Positions 1-11,602 of a stretch of 64,000 nt of DNA are shown piece after piece. The notes under the pieces were generated by a model. It had not been told where the DNA came from. It searched no databases and worked only from the letters and a program-made list of their open reading frames with translations. Every line of letters starts with the position of its first letter. Positions within the stretch are counted from its first letter, which is position 1. Both the position numbers and the translations under genes were made by a program. The stretch comes from Leptobrachium leishanense (lineage: Eukaryota; Chordata; Amphibia; Anura; Megophryidae): contig CM019069.1 in the NCBI GenBank assembly GCA_009667805.1, positions 93,593,204 to 93,657,203 on the forward strand. Reading direction: 5' to 3'.

Positions 1-138
1 TGAGTCAACTTGAAGATGTATATCTGACCCATTGTATGTTTGCTGCTGAGCCTATATATATTGCCTAATGTAATGTTGAAATGTTATGCAAATGTTACAC
101 CTCCTTGGAGAGACCCATGAGTTCTAGGAGGGGGAGAG
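1..138 (+). mobile_element. 3' internal tail of Ty3/gypsy element, copy A
   Basis: This is non-coding sequence just upstream of the LTR at 139. It matches, in inverse orientation and with scattered differences, the stretch 49944-50085 of gypsy copy B, which lies between the end of pol and the 3' LTR. The window therefore opens inside a plus-strand gypsy element whose coding part lies to the left, outside the window. Confidence 0.85.
126..138 (+). promoter_or_regulatory. Polypurine tract of gypsy copy A
   Basis: AGGAGGGGGAGAG abuts the LTR start TGTAGCGC. A purine run at this place primes plus-strand DNA synthesis in LTR retrotransposons. The identical tract, inverted, lies at 49944-49956 beside the 3' LTR of copy B. 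Confidence 0.85.
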
Positions 139-976
139 TGTAGCGCTGTTTAAAAACTCTGTTGATGTATTGCTCGGGTTTGGCCACCAGAGGGAGACAA
201 GCGCAATGTAAAGTATACTGGACACAACAGGACTACGTTTTCCATCATGCTTTGCGGGGGGACAGGAAGTGGGTGGGAGAGAGCGAAGGACATCCGCAGC
301 CTCGTCGAAGGAGAGCCAGTGTGAGCCGAGTGACGAAAGGTGGAAGACGCACGTGAGACTGCCAGAGATTGAGTCCAGGCCGGAGAGCAGGAGCTGCCTT
401 GCGGGTGCTGAGAATCAGAGACAGTGCTGGCGGAGACCTATCCACACATCGCTGAGAGGTTTTGCGCAGACACAACGTTCCGGTTTGGACCCCGAGTAAG
501 GAGACCGCGATGATCCACTGGGAGTGCAGGCGGTAGGCCGTAATTCTCGTTACCGAAATCAGACAAGCAGGAGAATCGGATCAAGTGGCACAGAGTTCCA
601 GTATAATCAAGTGGAGAGAGATCCTTGATCGGACAGCGGAACAGATTGTCCAGCGGATGGGTGAGACGACTTCCAGGCCACAGTCCAAGTTTAAACAACG
701 CACGCTGAAGTATTGTTTAAATCTACAGGGCCCCAACGTGACTAGTCGAAGAATTGCTCAATCCATTCACTGGCCAGTTGAATATAGTACCCGGGTACAT
801 GAATCGCGCACACACACCTTTTTGGGACATTACTTTTGCGGGACTTACACTCCTAAAACGAAGGGGTTAAACTTTCCTTTTGCCGCCGCGTGTTTTTCTC
901 GCATTATGAAATCCTGTTGTTCATATACCGTATTCACATTATATATGCCGCTTTATTGGGATCAGTAAAGTATATA

Positions 977-1911
977 CCGTATATACTCGGGTATAAGCCG
1001 AGTTTTTTTACTCAGATTTTGAGTCAAAAAACCACGATTCAGCTTATACTCGAGTCAAGGTCCTGAACACGGAGTCCGTCCGTGTTGAAGGGGATGCGGC
1101 TGCGTTCAGGCGCAGCCGGTCACGTGGTCCGGCTAATCAGGTGGTACTGAGTCTCTGTACCACCTGACTGGCTGGACCACGTGACCTGCGCACGCACGCA
1201 GCCGCATCCCCTTCAACACGGACGGACCCCTGTATCCATGTGAGAGCTGGCTGCCGCTGGGGCAATATCCAGGTGAGAGCTGGGGCAAATCCATGAGCTG
1301 GGGCATATCCATGAGCTGGGGCATATCCATGAGCTGGGGCAAATCCATGAGTTGGGGCAAATCCATGAGCTGGGGCAAATCCATGAGCTGGGGCATATCC
1401 ATGAGCTGGGGCATATCCATGAGCTGGGGCAAATCCATGAGTTGGGGCAAATCCATGAGCTGGGGCATATCCATGAGCTGGGGCAAATCCATGAGCTGGG
1501 GCAAATCCATGAGCTGGGGCATATCCATGAGCTGGGGCAAATCCATGAACTGGGGCAAATCCATGAGCTGGGGCAAATCCAAGAACTGGGGCATATCCAT
1601 GCAAATTCATGTGTGAGCTGGGGCAATATCCATGTGTGAGCTGGGGCAATATCCATGAGCTGGGACAAATCCATGTGTGAGCTGGGGCAATATCCATGTG
1701 TGAGCTGGGGCAATATTCATGTGTGAGCTGGGGCAATATCCATGTGTGAGCTGGGGCAATATCCATGTGTGAGCTGGGGCAAATCCATGTGTGAGCTGGG
1801 GCAATATCCCACTTAGGCTTATACGCGAGTCAATAAGTTTTCACAGGTTTTTTGGGAAAAAGTAGGGGGGTCGGCTTATACACGGGTCGGCTTATACCCG
1901 AGTATATACGG
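977..1911. mobile_element. Tc1/mariner-type MITE carrying a minisatellite
   Basis: Terminal inverted repeats read CCGTATATACTCGGGTATAA at the left and its complement at the right. TA dinucleotides flank both ends (975-976 and 1912-1913), as expected for a TA target duplication. The uninterrupted LTR sequence is known from the copy B LTRs, which confirms that this block is an insertion. Inside are a GC-rich inverted repeat around 1085-1225 and a large minisatellite (1263-1805). There is no transposase. Confidence 0.75.
1263..1805. repeat. Minisatellite, AGCTGGGGCAAATCCATG type
   Basis: About 26 imperfect units lie head to tail. The first part uses an 18-bp unit (CCATGAGCTGGGGCAAAT or CATAT variant). 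The last part uses a 24-bp unit with an extra TGTGTG. Several frames stay open on both strands, purely because the unit length is a multiple of three. The same core occurs at 11053-11185, 19690-20440, 20500-20714 and 26930-27000. Confidence 0.9.
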
Positions 1912-2116
1912 TAATCTATAAAATCCACAACAGTGCTGGTGTATATTTATTCCCTAGTGCGGTGAGACTAACCCGAGGTTAAATTCAGCTGCTCCTCCGG
2001 GAGTGAGCGCTACATATACACCCCCTCCCTCCCTCCGTCTCTGTATACACGGAGCCAGCTCTGTATACACAGTGACAGAGCCGGCTCTGTATACAGATAT
2101 ACAATCTGTATCCCCC

Positions 2117-2357
2117 TCTCTGCTTAGATTGTAAACTCTGGTGCAGGGTCCCCTCTCCTCTTAGATTGTAAACTCTGGAGCAGGGTCCTCTCTCTTAGAT
2201 TGTAAACTCTGGTGCAGGGTCCCCTCTCCTCTTTGATTGTAAACTCTGGGGCAGGGTCCACTCTCTGCTTAGATTGTAAGCTCTGAAGCAGGGTCCTCTC
2301 TCCTCTTAGATTGTAAACTCTGGTGCAGGGTCCCTCTCCTCTTAGATTGTAAACTCA
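2117..2357. repeat. Minisatellite with unit TTAGATTGTAAACTCTGG...
   Basis: About seven imperfect units of 33-40 bp share TTAGATTGTAAACTCTGG and GCAGGGTCC. I see no coding potential. The upstream 2015-2116 is a CT-rich stretch with short palindromic TGTATAC repeats. Confidence 0.85.
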
Positions 2358-2782
2358 TCCCCACCAGATTACTATTAGTCATGGTGCTCCTCCTCCCCAC
2401 GCAGACAAACTAGACCTCAGACCAGGGGGCATCAAGCTTAAAGATTTGACAATCACCTTTTTTTGTTGTGACCAGCATTTCAATGGCCACAGCAGCAGCC
2501 CCTGCATCTCAGCCCAGGAAGCCTCTCCCAGTGTCTAGAGTAGGAGCACGTGGTGGATTGGAGGCGGAGTGAGGAGGTGACATCACAAGATCCACACAGA
2601 CCATCCCCCACACTGACCGGAACTCCTGTGCAGTCTGCTATGAGTAACAAACACTCGAGCAGGCTGCACACACAGCTGTCTGGGCAGAGCAGACAGGCAG
2701 CCCTGGTTCCAGGGGGGGAGAGTGCCCCCCTTGCCCCATCCTGCGGACGCCCATGGCAGCACTATTATTTACTTTTTACTTA
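2358..2782. other. Unassigned sequence
   Basis: No gene, long repeat or recognisable element end was seen here. Short open frames are present but have no support. Confidence 0.4.
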
Positions 2783-3558
2783 CAATGTGAACAATGATGC
2801 TTCACTAACAAAAAATTCAGTTTTTTAAGTTTAAAGAAAATAGAGTAACGAGTTCCCACTTCTATTATTTTTAACAAGCATATCCCATAGAATATATAAC
2901 CGTAGAGGCTCAGATGATAAAATGTAAAAAAAATACTTTACATGTCGTAGATGATTGAAATTATAATGGAAATTCACATTTTTTTATTTTATCTATTTAT
3001 TTTCTTAACAAACATGACAAGGTTTCATGTAATCAGTGGAAGGAACATGCTGTGGCCTTTCCAATGATACCAAACATGACCCTCTAGCTGCCACCGATTG
3101 GGAGAGACGGGGTCCAAAGGCCCCCCTATCTCCACCATAGGAAATCCCATGGCAGCTAGGGGTTAACTGGCTAACTGACATCATCCCGCCACACCGGATG
3201 ACATCAGTGGACGTGGGGAGACCCAGAGGCAGTGCCATTTGGTGCCAGATGGGAATCGCTGGATAGAACAAACTATGACCTTTCCAGCAGTGCCTGTCTT
3301 GACTTTATACCCCCGGCGATGAGGAGATAGAGGAGCCCAAAGAGGATCCCCTCCCCTTCAGGCACTCCTCCTGCCTGAAACTGATGTCATCACGCCTGGC
3401 GAAATGAAGTCAGTGCGCCAGGAGGGGTATGATTACACAGATCGGACTTAGGAGATGCCAGATCTGCATGGGACCCCACACAGAGAGATGAGTATTGGGC
3501 GGGAGAAGGTTTGAATGTGAGGACATGCCATACACAACTGTCACATTCAAGGGGTTAA
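2783..3558. mobile_element. Modular MITE fragment related to the element at 32442-33675
   Basis: The AT-rich part (about 2783-2980) matches 33250-33460 in the same orientation. The GC-rich part (about 3009-3260) matches 32930-33140 in inverse orientation, including the CCCCTAGCTGCCA motif. The right end reads GGGGTTAA (3551-3558), like the other copy. The left terminus is missing or not recognised. No ORF belongs to a transposase. Confidence 0.55.
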
Positions 3559-4182
3559 GTAACACCGATGTAAGTGTACCTCCAAGCCACCTAGGACTGG
3601 CTCAACTAGATACCAACAAGTTTTCCGGTGGGCCACAGTATCTGGGGCTGCTAATAGCACTTTAACCAAGTAAGAAGGAAAGGAGAAACATGTTTTATTA
3701 TTAATCGTTTACTGAAATGGGCGACTGAGGAAAGGGGAACCCAGACCAGTGGTTCAGTAAGGAGGCCCATGATTTCTGATGGCAGCCCTGCCTGGAACCA
3801 GTCATTCTTCTCCGTCAGCCCAGAAATTATCGCTTCCTATACAAAGTAAACAATAGGCAGCTGCTACAGCCAAGTGAAAGGCAAAGTTTGCAGCTCGCCG
3901 TTACATTTTATCAAGTGACCTTAGTATATTGTAATGAAAAATAAAGGTGCGTAATATAGTGTTAGATAGATAGTAAAAATCGTTATCGTTCTGATCCTTC
4001 CACTTTGCTGTTATACCTGGAGACTAGTCATGTAGTCGGTCATGTGACTATACTTAAGTGATGGCTCTATAAGGAGGCTAATTAGGCAGCTACCTAAGGC
4101 CTTTTGGTTATGGGAGGCCTCTTGGCCACCTAACTTGCCAGAAATAGAAATGTCTATAATTAAATTTAAAGCACCCAGGGGA
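3559..4182. other. Unassigned sequence left of the hAT element
   Basis: No coding region or repeat was recognised. The last 8 bases before the hAT element (CTCACAGC, 4183-4190) are its target-site duplication. Confidence 0.4.
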
Positions 4183-4607
4183 CTCACAGCTAGGGATGAG
4201 CGGTTCGGGTTCGGAAAGTTCGGAGTTCGGCCCGAACTTAGCCTGTTCGGGTAGATCGCGAACTTCGAACATTTCCGGGTGTTCGGCGCATGTTCGAGTC
4301 CACAATGCATCACAATGGCCCACAATGCATTTTCCCACTGGCCTGAAACTCGTAATTGGCTACAGCCTTGCACCTGACCACAGGTCTGGTGCAAGACAGA
4401 TTCAACAGTACGCCAATCAACGCTCAGAGTCCTGATTGGGCAAATTTTGCCCAATCATGGGCTCACAGAGCTAAGACCCGCAGCACACTATATAACGTTT
4501 CCACGTGCCGATTCTGCACGCATTTCAGAGGAAATTTCAGAGGAGATTGTTGTGTGTTGTTACTGCCTGTCTGCCACGCTACTGGGGGGGTCTGGGGGGG
4601 CCTCATT

Positions 4608-5110
4608 TCTACAAAATATCAGGGAATTGATATGTGTGTCTTGTCACTGTGCCAGCAAGTTTTTTTGGGGTCACTAATTTCTTTAAAACATTTGTGAATT
4701 GAGGTGATCTTCTGTGTCTTGTCACACAGCCAGCAAGATTTTTGGGGCTCACTAATTTCTTTAAAACATTTGTGAATTGAGGGGATGTGTGTCTTGTCAC
4801 ACAGCCAGTACCACGCAGTATTTTGGGGCTCACTAATTTCTTTAAAACATTTGTGAATTGAGGTGATCTGTGTCTTGTCACACAGCCAGTACCACGCAGT
4901 ATTTTGGGGCTCACTAATTTCTTTAAAACATTTGTGAATTGAGGTGATCTTCTGTGTCTTGTCACACAGCCAGCAAGTTTTTTTGGGGCTCACTAATTTC
5001 TTTAAAACATTTGTGAATTGAGGGGATGTGTGTCTTGTCACCCAGCCAGTACCACGCAGTATTTTTGGGGTCACTAATTTCTACAAAATATTTGGGAATT
5101 GTTCTAATCC
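4608..5110. repeat. hAT 5' tandem array, about 80-bp unit
   Basis: About six units share CACTAATTTCTTTAAAAC, TTTGTGAATTGAGG and CTTGTCACACAGCCAG, with 76-82 bp spacing. Copy B keeps about three units of the same array at 60560-60830, so unit number varies between copies. The array lies between the inverted repeat and the transposase. Confidence 0.85.
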
Positions 5111-5640
5111 GTGTGTTCTCACTGGCTGCCACCCATCAAGGGGTCTCATTGATTTATAAGAGGTTTCACTGCCACCCATCAAAGGGTCTCACTGATTTAT
5201 AGGAGGTTTCACTGCCACCCATTAATGGGTTTCACTGATTTATAGGAGGTTTCACTGTCACCCAGCAAAGGGTCTCACTGATTTATAAGAGGTTTCACTG
5301 CCACCCATCAAAGGCTCTCACTGATTTATAGGAGGTTTTACTGCCACCCATCAAACGGTCTCATTGATTTATAGGAGGTTTCACTGCCGCCCATCAAGGG
5401 GTCTCACTGCATTTTAGGAAGTTTCTGCTTATTGTAATCTGTGTCTTGTCACTGTTGCCAGCTATCAGGGGGTCCTATCGGGGGGTCTCACTGACTTGTA
5501 GCAGATTTCTGCGAATCGTAGTTTGTGTCTTGTCACTGGCACCCATCAGGGGGTCTCAATGATTTATAGGAGGTTTCTGTGAATTGTAATCTGTGTCTTG
5601 TCACTGGCTGCCAGCTATCAGGGTGTCTCACTGAGTTATA
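5111..5640. repeat. hAT second tandem array, about 43-bp unit
   Basis: Units share GGTTTCACTGCCACCCATCA and CTCACTGATTTATAGGA. They become longer and more diverged after about 5400. Only one or two units remain in copy B (60430-60550). Confidence 0.8.
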
Positions 5641-5720
5641 CCAGAGTTCTGTAAATCTTTAATCTTTATACCACAGTTGAATCAGAGTTCTGTATATATT
5701 TAATCTATATATCACTCACC

Positions 5721-8700
5721 ATGTCTGAAAGAACAAAAAGGACAGGCAGACGCTCCCAGACACAGATAAGAGGGCAAGCAGCCCCTGTGTCGGGAGGCTG
5801 TGCCTCTGGTCGTGGTGGATGTGGTGCATCCTCTGCAGGGGCACGCTTGTCCTTTATAACTGGTGCTGGCCGTCTTCTTAACCTGCAGCAACATACAGAG
5901 GATTTGGTGGATTGGCTAGCCAGGCCATCCTCATCCTCCGAGTCCTCTGCCAGCCAGGCTTCTACTGCTTTCCAGTCCACCTCAGCTGGCAAAGCATCTA
6001 ATGCAGCCTCCATGTCCACAGCTACTCCTGCCGTAGCCTAGCTAACACACACGGAGGAGTCAGCTGAATTGTTTGACTACAATGACAGTGACATGCTGCT
6101 TGAGGATGCGCAGCAAGTACAGTGCTCTGATTCAATCTCTGAGGTTGAGGAAGGGAGTATAATCAACCTAGAGGAAGGGGGTGCCAGTGATGACACACAA
6201 ATAACTTGCACTCATGTTGCCCCAGCAGCTGCAGCATACTGCCAAATTGGCTCCAGTGACGAGGAGATAGGGGGTGAAGATGACATTGATGATGAGGTCA
6301 CTGACTCCACCTGGGTGCTAGATAGAACTGAGGAATCGAGTGAGGAAGAGGGGGAGGAGGAGGCACAGCAAACACGAGGCACAACATCCTCTGTGACCAA
6401 CTGTAGCACTAGCCAGTCCAAGGCATCAGATGTCAGAGCTGCTCCGGTGCAGAGCGCTGTTGTCTCAAAGAACACATGCAGGAACTCTGCCGTCTGGGAG
6501 TTCTTTAAGAAATGTGCAGCAGACCCCACCGTTGCTATTTGTAATCTATGACAGAGGAGGCTGAAGCGTAGGATAAACACCTGACACTTGGGTACCACGT
6601 GCTTGAGGCGACATATGACCACCCGCCACGCATCCCGTTGGCGCAAAACTTTGCGTAGGTCCTCCTCCTCATCTGTCTCTACCCCCACTGTATGTCCTGC
6701 CATGTCATTGCCTACAACCTCCACTGACAGGGATGATGCTACAGTAATGGATGTACCAGGTCCTTCCTCACAATGTGACATCCTCCCAGCAGCTGAAGTT
6801 TTACGCAGTCAGATTACGTTGCTGCAGCTGCTGCAGCAGCGTAAGAAAAAATATAGTCCCAACCGTCCAAGCACAGCATCTAAATGCCAGCTTAGCAAAA
6901 TTACTCGCATTGCAGCTGCTGCCTTTCCAGCTGGTGGACTCTGCTCCCTTCCGTGAATTTGCTGAATGTGCTGTACCACAATGGCAGGTTCCAAAACGCC
7001 ATTACTTTTCACGCAAGGCCATTCCAGCACTATACCAGCAAGTGGAAGATAATGTTATCCAGTCATTGGGAAAGGCAGTCAGCAACAAGGTGCATGTGAC
7101 TTTAGACACGTGGTCCAGCAAGCATGGACAGGGTCATTACATTTCCTTCATGGCACACTGGGTAACTGATTGCAGCTGGGAGGGATCCAAGATGGGGCTC
7201 TGTGCTGGAGCTTGTTCATCCACCACACCTCCAGAAAGCTGCTTGTATGAGGTCTGTCTGCTCCACCACCACCACCTCTCCCTCTTCCTCCTCCTCCTCT
7301 GTCTCTTGCGAAGTGGCAGTTAAACCGACGCCTGACAAGACCTACGCAATGGCTCAAGCAAAAAGAAGCCATACTGTGCTTGAGCTGGTTTGTTTAGGGG
7401 ACAGGAGCCACACCGGGCCAGAAATTCTTTCAGCTCTGCAGGGCCAGGTGCAGAGATGGTTAACACCACGCCAGCTTGAGCTGGGAATGATCGTCTGTGA
7501 TAATGGCAGCAACCTTCTCTCCGCCCTACGCAAGGGTAAATTGATGCATGTACCATGCCTAGCACACGTCCTAAATCTAGTGGTACAGCGTTTCCTAACC
7601 AAGTACCCAGGGCTGCCAGAGCTTCTCAGCCAGGCCAGAAAAGTCTGCAGCCACTTCAGACGGTCATTCCCAGCAAGCGTTCGCCTGGCAGAAATTTAAA
7701 GAGAATTCCACCTTCCCACAAACCATCTGATCTGTGACATGCCCACCAGGTGGAACTCAACATTAGCAATGCTGCAGCATCTGCACAAGCAGCAGAGGGC
7801 CATCAAGAAGTACCTGTGTGAGTATGGCACAAGGATAGGTTCAGGTCAACTTGGTTTATTTTCCCCCCCGCAGTGGCTGATGATCAAGGATGCATGCACT
7901 GTACTGTCACCATTTGAGGAGGCAACGAGGATGGTGAGCAGGGACAGTGCATGCATCAGTGACACAATTCCTTTAGTGTTCCTGCTGGAGCACACTCTGT
8001 GGGAAATTATAGATGTGGCTCTAGAGGCAGAGCAGCGGGAGGAAGAGGAGGCCTTCCCTAGCTCTCAAGGCCCCAGTCTTTCCGCAGACAGAATTCCAGC
8101 GGGTCCTACTCAGATCAGACAGGAGGAGGAAGAGGAGGAATATTTAAGTAGTGGGGGCATTGAAGGTGGGGATTCCTCAAGAGAGGGTTTCATGTGCCCA
8201 GAAACAGAAGGGCTAGTGCGTGGCTGGGAGGAGGAAGTGCACGATACGGTCATCCTCATTGACCAGGAAGGCTCGGAAGCTAATGCCACCTCCAGCCTAC
8301 GCTCCCTAATGATGCAAAGCCTGCTAAAGGACCCCATGATTCCTGCTATCAAGGAGAGGGATCATTACTGGTTGGCAACCCTTCTTGATCCACGATACAC
8401 CATATCCAGCATCTTCACCATATGGTGCAGGACTACCTAGGGGCAAGGGCAGACCTGGATACCTTTCCAGCAGATGATCCACTGGCTTACTGGGTGTTGA
8501 GATTGCATGACTGGCCAGAACTTAGCCAGTATGCTATGCAGCTACTAGGTTGCCCTTCATCCAGCGTGCTTTCTGAAAGGACGTTCAGTGCCGCTGGAGG
8601 TTTTGTCACAGACAAAAGAGTGCGTCTATCCACCGACTCTGTAGACCGGCTGACATTTATAAAAATGAATCCGTCCTGGATCAGCAGCTATCAATCCCCT

Positions 8701-8721
8701 GATGCTGACGTAATGGAATAG
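5721..8721 (+). pseudogene. hAT transposase, BED-finger type, broken (copy A)
   Basis: The product would be the enzyme that excises and inserts the element. In order: a Ser/Ala-rich and acidic N-terminal region, a BED zinc finger (6490-6625), the DDE-type core and the C-terminal hAT dimerisation domain (8422-8721, with the family motif LSERTFSAAGG). Core landmarks are TLDTWSSK (about 7100, first Asp), CDNGSN (about 7495, second Asp) and CLAHVLNL (about 7556, the hAT CxxH motif). Breaks: an in-frame TAG at 6039, a TGA at 6549 replacing a zinc-binding Cys, another TGA near 6582, frameshifts near 6850 and 7210, a TAA at 7697, and a deletion at about 8398 that removes roughly 90 residues still present in copy B. 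Start chosen at the ATG shared with copy B. It cannot make a working enzyme. Confidence 0.9.
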
Positions 8722-8734
8722 ATCGGGGATGTCT

Positions 8735-9870
8735 TCTGCATTCACAAAACCTCCACCACTGAACTCTTCCACAGTACCACAAAAGGGTTATGATGTGAAG
8801 GCACTTGCTGCCATGAAAGGCACAATATTTGGCTGCACTGACGCCTGTGCCACATTTATATCGTTTTAATTTTTTGAACTGCAGGGTCCAACCCTGCACT
8901 CTTCCACAATACCACAAAAGGGTTACGGTGTGAAGGCACTTGCTGCCATGAAAGGTGCAATATTTGGCTGCAATGATGCCTGTGCCACATCTATATCATC
9001 TATATCATGTGTGAAGGCACTTGCTGCCATGAAAGGCACAATATTTTGGTGCACTGAAACCTGTACCAGATTTATATCATTTGAATTTTTTGGAACACAG
9101 GGTGCAACCCTGCACTCTTCCACAATACCACAAAAGGGTTACGGTGTGAAGGCACTAGCTGTCATGAAAGGCACAACATCTGGGTGCACTGACGCATATA
9201 TAGGACCACATGGTCCACCCCTGCATTCTTCCACAATACTACAGAGGGGTTACTGTATGATGATACTTGCTGGCCTGGCAGTTTTGCACCAAAGGCACAA
9301 TATCTGGGTGCACTGACGCCTTGACCAGAATCATATCTTTTTAATATAGGACCACATGGTCCACCCCTGCATTCTTCCACAATATTACAGAGGGGTTGCT
9401 GTATGATGATACTTGCTGGCCTGGCACCAAAGGCACAATATCTGGGTGCACTGACGCCCATTAACAGATAAAAAAACACTTTTCAATATAGGACCACATG
9501 GTCCACCCCTGCATTCTTCCACAATACTACAGAGGGGTTACTGTATGATGATACTTGCTGGCCTGGCAGTCTTGCACCAAAGGCAGAATTTCTGGGTGCA
9601 CTGACGCTTTTACCAGATGCATATCTTTTTAATATAGGACCGCAAGGTTCACACCTGCATTCTTCCACAATACCACAGAGGGGTTACTGTATGATAGTAC
9701 TTGCAGGCCTGGCACCAAAGGCACAATATTTGGGTGCACTGCCACTGACGCCTGTATCAGATTCATATCCTCAGAGGGGTTACGGTATGACGGCACTGTT
9801 GGGGATGCTAAAGGACCAATTTTGAAGCACCTATTGTTACTTTCATCCAAAGCCTGCATAAGTTTCACAA
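8735..9870. repeat. hAT 3' tandem array, about 120-190-bp units
   Basis: About eight diverged units share CTTCCACAATACCAC, AGGGGTTAC and a GCACTGACGCC motif. Homologous arrays lie at 56600-57160 (copy B) and 37230-38560 (copy C, interrupted by an LTR). The array separates the transposase stop from the 3' inverted repeat. Confidence 0.85.
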
Positions 9871-10397
9871 TAATTTAGCCAAAAAAAATTAGTAAACTTT
9901 TTCTGCGTGTCAGAAAATGTCTCCTCTTTTCATACAGACTGCCGCCCCAAGCAGTTGTTTATGGATAGATTAAAGGAAAAGCATTTACCGTCATTTGAAA
10001 CATCATTTTTTTGTTTGTAAGTGTTTCTATACATCCTACAAATCCGCCACTTCACGGGCTGGTTATGGGGACCTCCTAGGCACGATATTTGAAGGAATTT
10101 TTTGTTTTTATTTTTAACCCTTATTTCATGGAAAACTCACTGTCCCTTTAAAAACGTATTTTTTTAAACTTTTTGTCCTTGTTTCCTGTCCCCCAGGGCA
10201 CTACCCGGACCCCCATACACCTTTTATGGCAAATATGTAGCATATATGCCCTCTTGGAGGGCACTCTAAAAAACGAATTTTCAGCCCCATTGACTTGCAT
10301 GGGGTTCGGGTTCGGGTTCGGACCCGAACATTTGGAAAAATTCGGGTTCGGGCCCGAACCGAACTCGGGGGGTGTTCGGCTCATCCCTACTCACAGC

Positions 10398-11052
10398 CAG
10401 TATCTATAACATATTCAGTGCTCCAATACAAGCTGCTGCAAAAAGATTAATTCTCCAAGAAGGTGCGGACTCCAGGGGTCTTGTAAAATTCTAGTGACAG
10501 ATAGCATCCCTATTTAGCGCGGAGATTGCAAATGGGGAAAACCTGCGTCTGCAGGTTTCCCTGTAGCGTTACCATTTTAGCGTGTGATTCTGGGGCAGGC
10601 GCTACTTCAGCACCTTGCCCCATAACCATGTGCTACCGTCGGGGATACTCGTGGTAGTGCTTCCATGCCTCCACGAGTATCACCTCCTGGAGTCCATAGG
10701 ACACCATGGACAGTGTCATTGCCGGAATGCGAGCCCTGAGCGATTTCACTCTCGCGAGATCATACAGCACCTCAGAGTAATCAAGGATGTACACTGGGGA
10801 CTATTTGTCCCCTGTCTAATTGTGCTCCTGGCGGCAAGAGGCAGTGGATCGAGCTGCCGTTCTCACAACAGGATGAAAGATAAGTATTGGCTTGTCTCCG
10901 GGCACGTTCCTCTACAGACAAGGGGCCATGAGCCATCTTTATTCCAGGAGTACACACCTTGGTGCATGCATTGGCGGATCCAGACACAGGTTTCGGGGGG
11001 ACGGGCATTCTACCAGTTTTGGCCATGAGCTGATGTTGGGTTCTCAGTGACA
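10398..11052. other. Unassigned sequence with a short interspersed-repeat scrap
   Basis: No gene was recognised. Near 10970 the phrase GGCGGATCCAG recalls the repeats at 27250 and 44480, and the minisatellite follows directly, as it does beside the repeat at 26930. Confidence 0.4.
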
Positions 11053-11185
11053 GGTGGATATATTTGCCCCCAGCTCACATGGATATATATATTGCCCCCA
11101 GCTCACATGGGTATATATATATATATATATTTCCCTAGCTCACATGGATATATATATTGCCCTCAGCTCACATGAATATAAGGTA
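11053..11185. repeat. Minisatellite, CAGCTCACATGGATATAT type
   Basis: About five units of 25-33 bp (GCCCCCAGCTCACATGGATA plus a variable TA run). This is the reverse complement of the AGCTGGGGC minisatellite at 1263-1805. Confidence 0.85.
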
Positions 11186-11602
11186 AGAAAGCAGATTGTA
11201 CAACAAATGCTTATGCTGGCTATTGATTACAGAGATGTAATGTATGCAGCGGCCCCACAAACGCACCTTCAGAAACTTACTACATTGTATAACTCATTCT
11301 GCCGCTTTGCGCTACAATGTAACTACATGACCCACCATTGTGACATGTTAAAAGAGCTAAACTGGCCATCGCTGGAGTCTAAACGCACCCTTCACATTTC
11401 CAACCTGGTGTTTAAGAGATTTTCTGGAAAGCTACCACCCTACCTGAATAGGCTGCTTCCCCTAGCAGTTCCCTCATCCTATAACCTCAGATCCAGGACC
11501 TGCACCTTACTTGCAATACCACAATACAAAAAGACAATGGCTCGGTCCTCATTTTCCTACAGCACACCGCAATTATGGATAACCTCCCAGACACCATCAA
11601 AT

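Larger units (their letters stand above)
139..2014 (+). mobile_element. 3' LTR of gypsy copy A, interrupted by a MITE
   Basis: The LTR starts TGTAGCGCTG and ends GAGTGAGCGCTACA, the same termini as the minus-strand LTRs at 49024-49943 and 54770-55711. Without the inserted MITE (977-1911) it would be about 940 bp, close to the 920 and 942 bp of those LTRs. Sequence on both sides of the MITE continues the LTR consensus. Small differences from copy B are scattered throughout, so A and B are separate, fairly old insertions of one family. Confidence 0.85.
4191..10389 (+). mobile_element. Full-length hAT DNA transposon, copy A (inactive)
   Basis: Terminal inverted repeats TAGGGATGAGC and GCTCATCCCTA bound a 6.2-kb element flanked by a perfect 8-bp duplication CTCACAGC (4183-4190 and 10390-10397), the hallmark of hAT insertion. 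The subterminal zones are rich in TTCGG/CCGAA words. Order: 5' inverted repeat, two tandem arrays, broken transposase gene, long 3' tandem array, 3' inverted repeat. Copies B (55828-61222) and C (36690-39104) are relatives on the minus strand. The perfect TSD sits oddly with the heavily decayed gene, which suggests it was mobilised in trans after the gene was already dead, or that the TSD survived by chance. Confidence 0.93.

Noticed and set aside
1133..1766. Frames on both strands through the first minisatellite (up to 209 codons)
   Set aside because: Unit lengths of 18 and 24 bp keep any stop-free frame open. Several overlapping frames are equally long and periodic.
1263..1805. Possible CRISPR array
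   Set aside because: Repeats are directly adjacent without unique spacers, and the genome is clearly eukaryotic.
6212..6781. Minus-strand 189-codon frame
   Set aside because: Antisense shadow of the hAT transposase N-terminus, whose plus-strand reading matches copy B and contains the BED finger.
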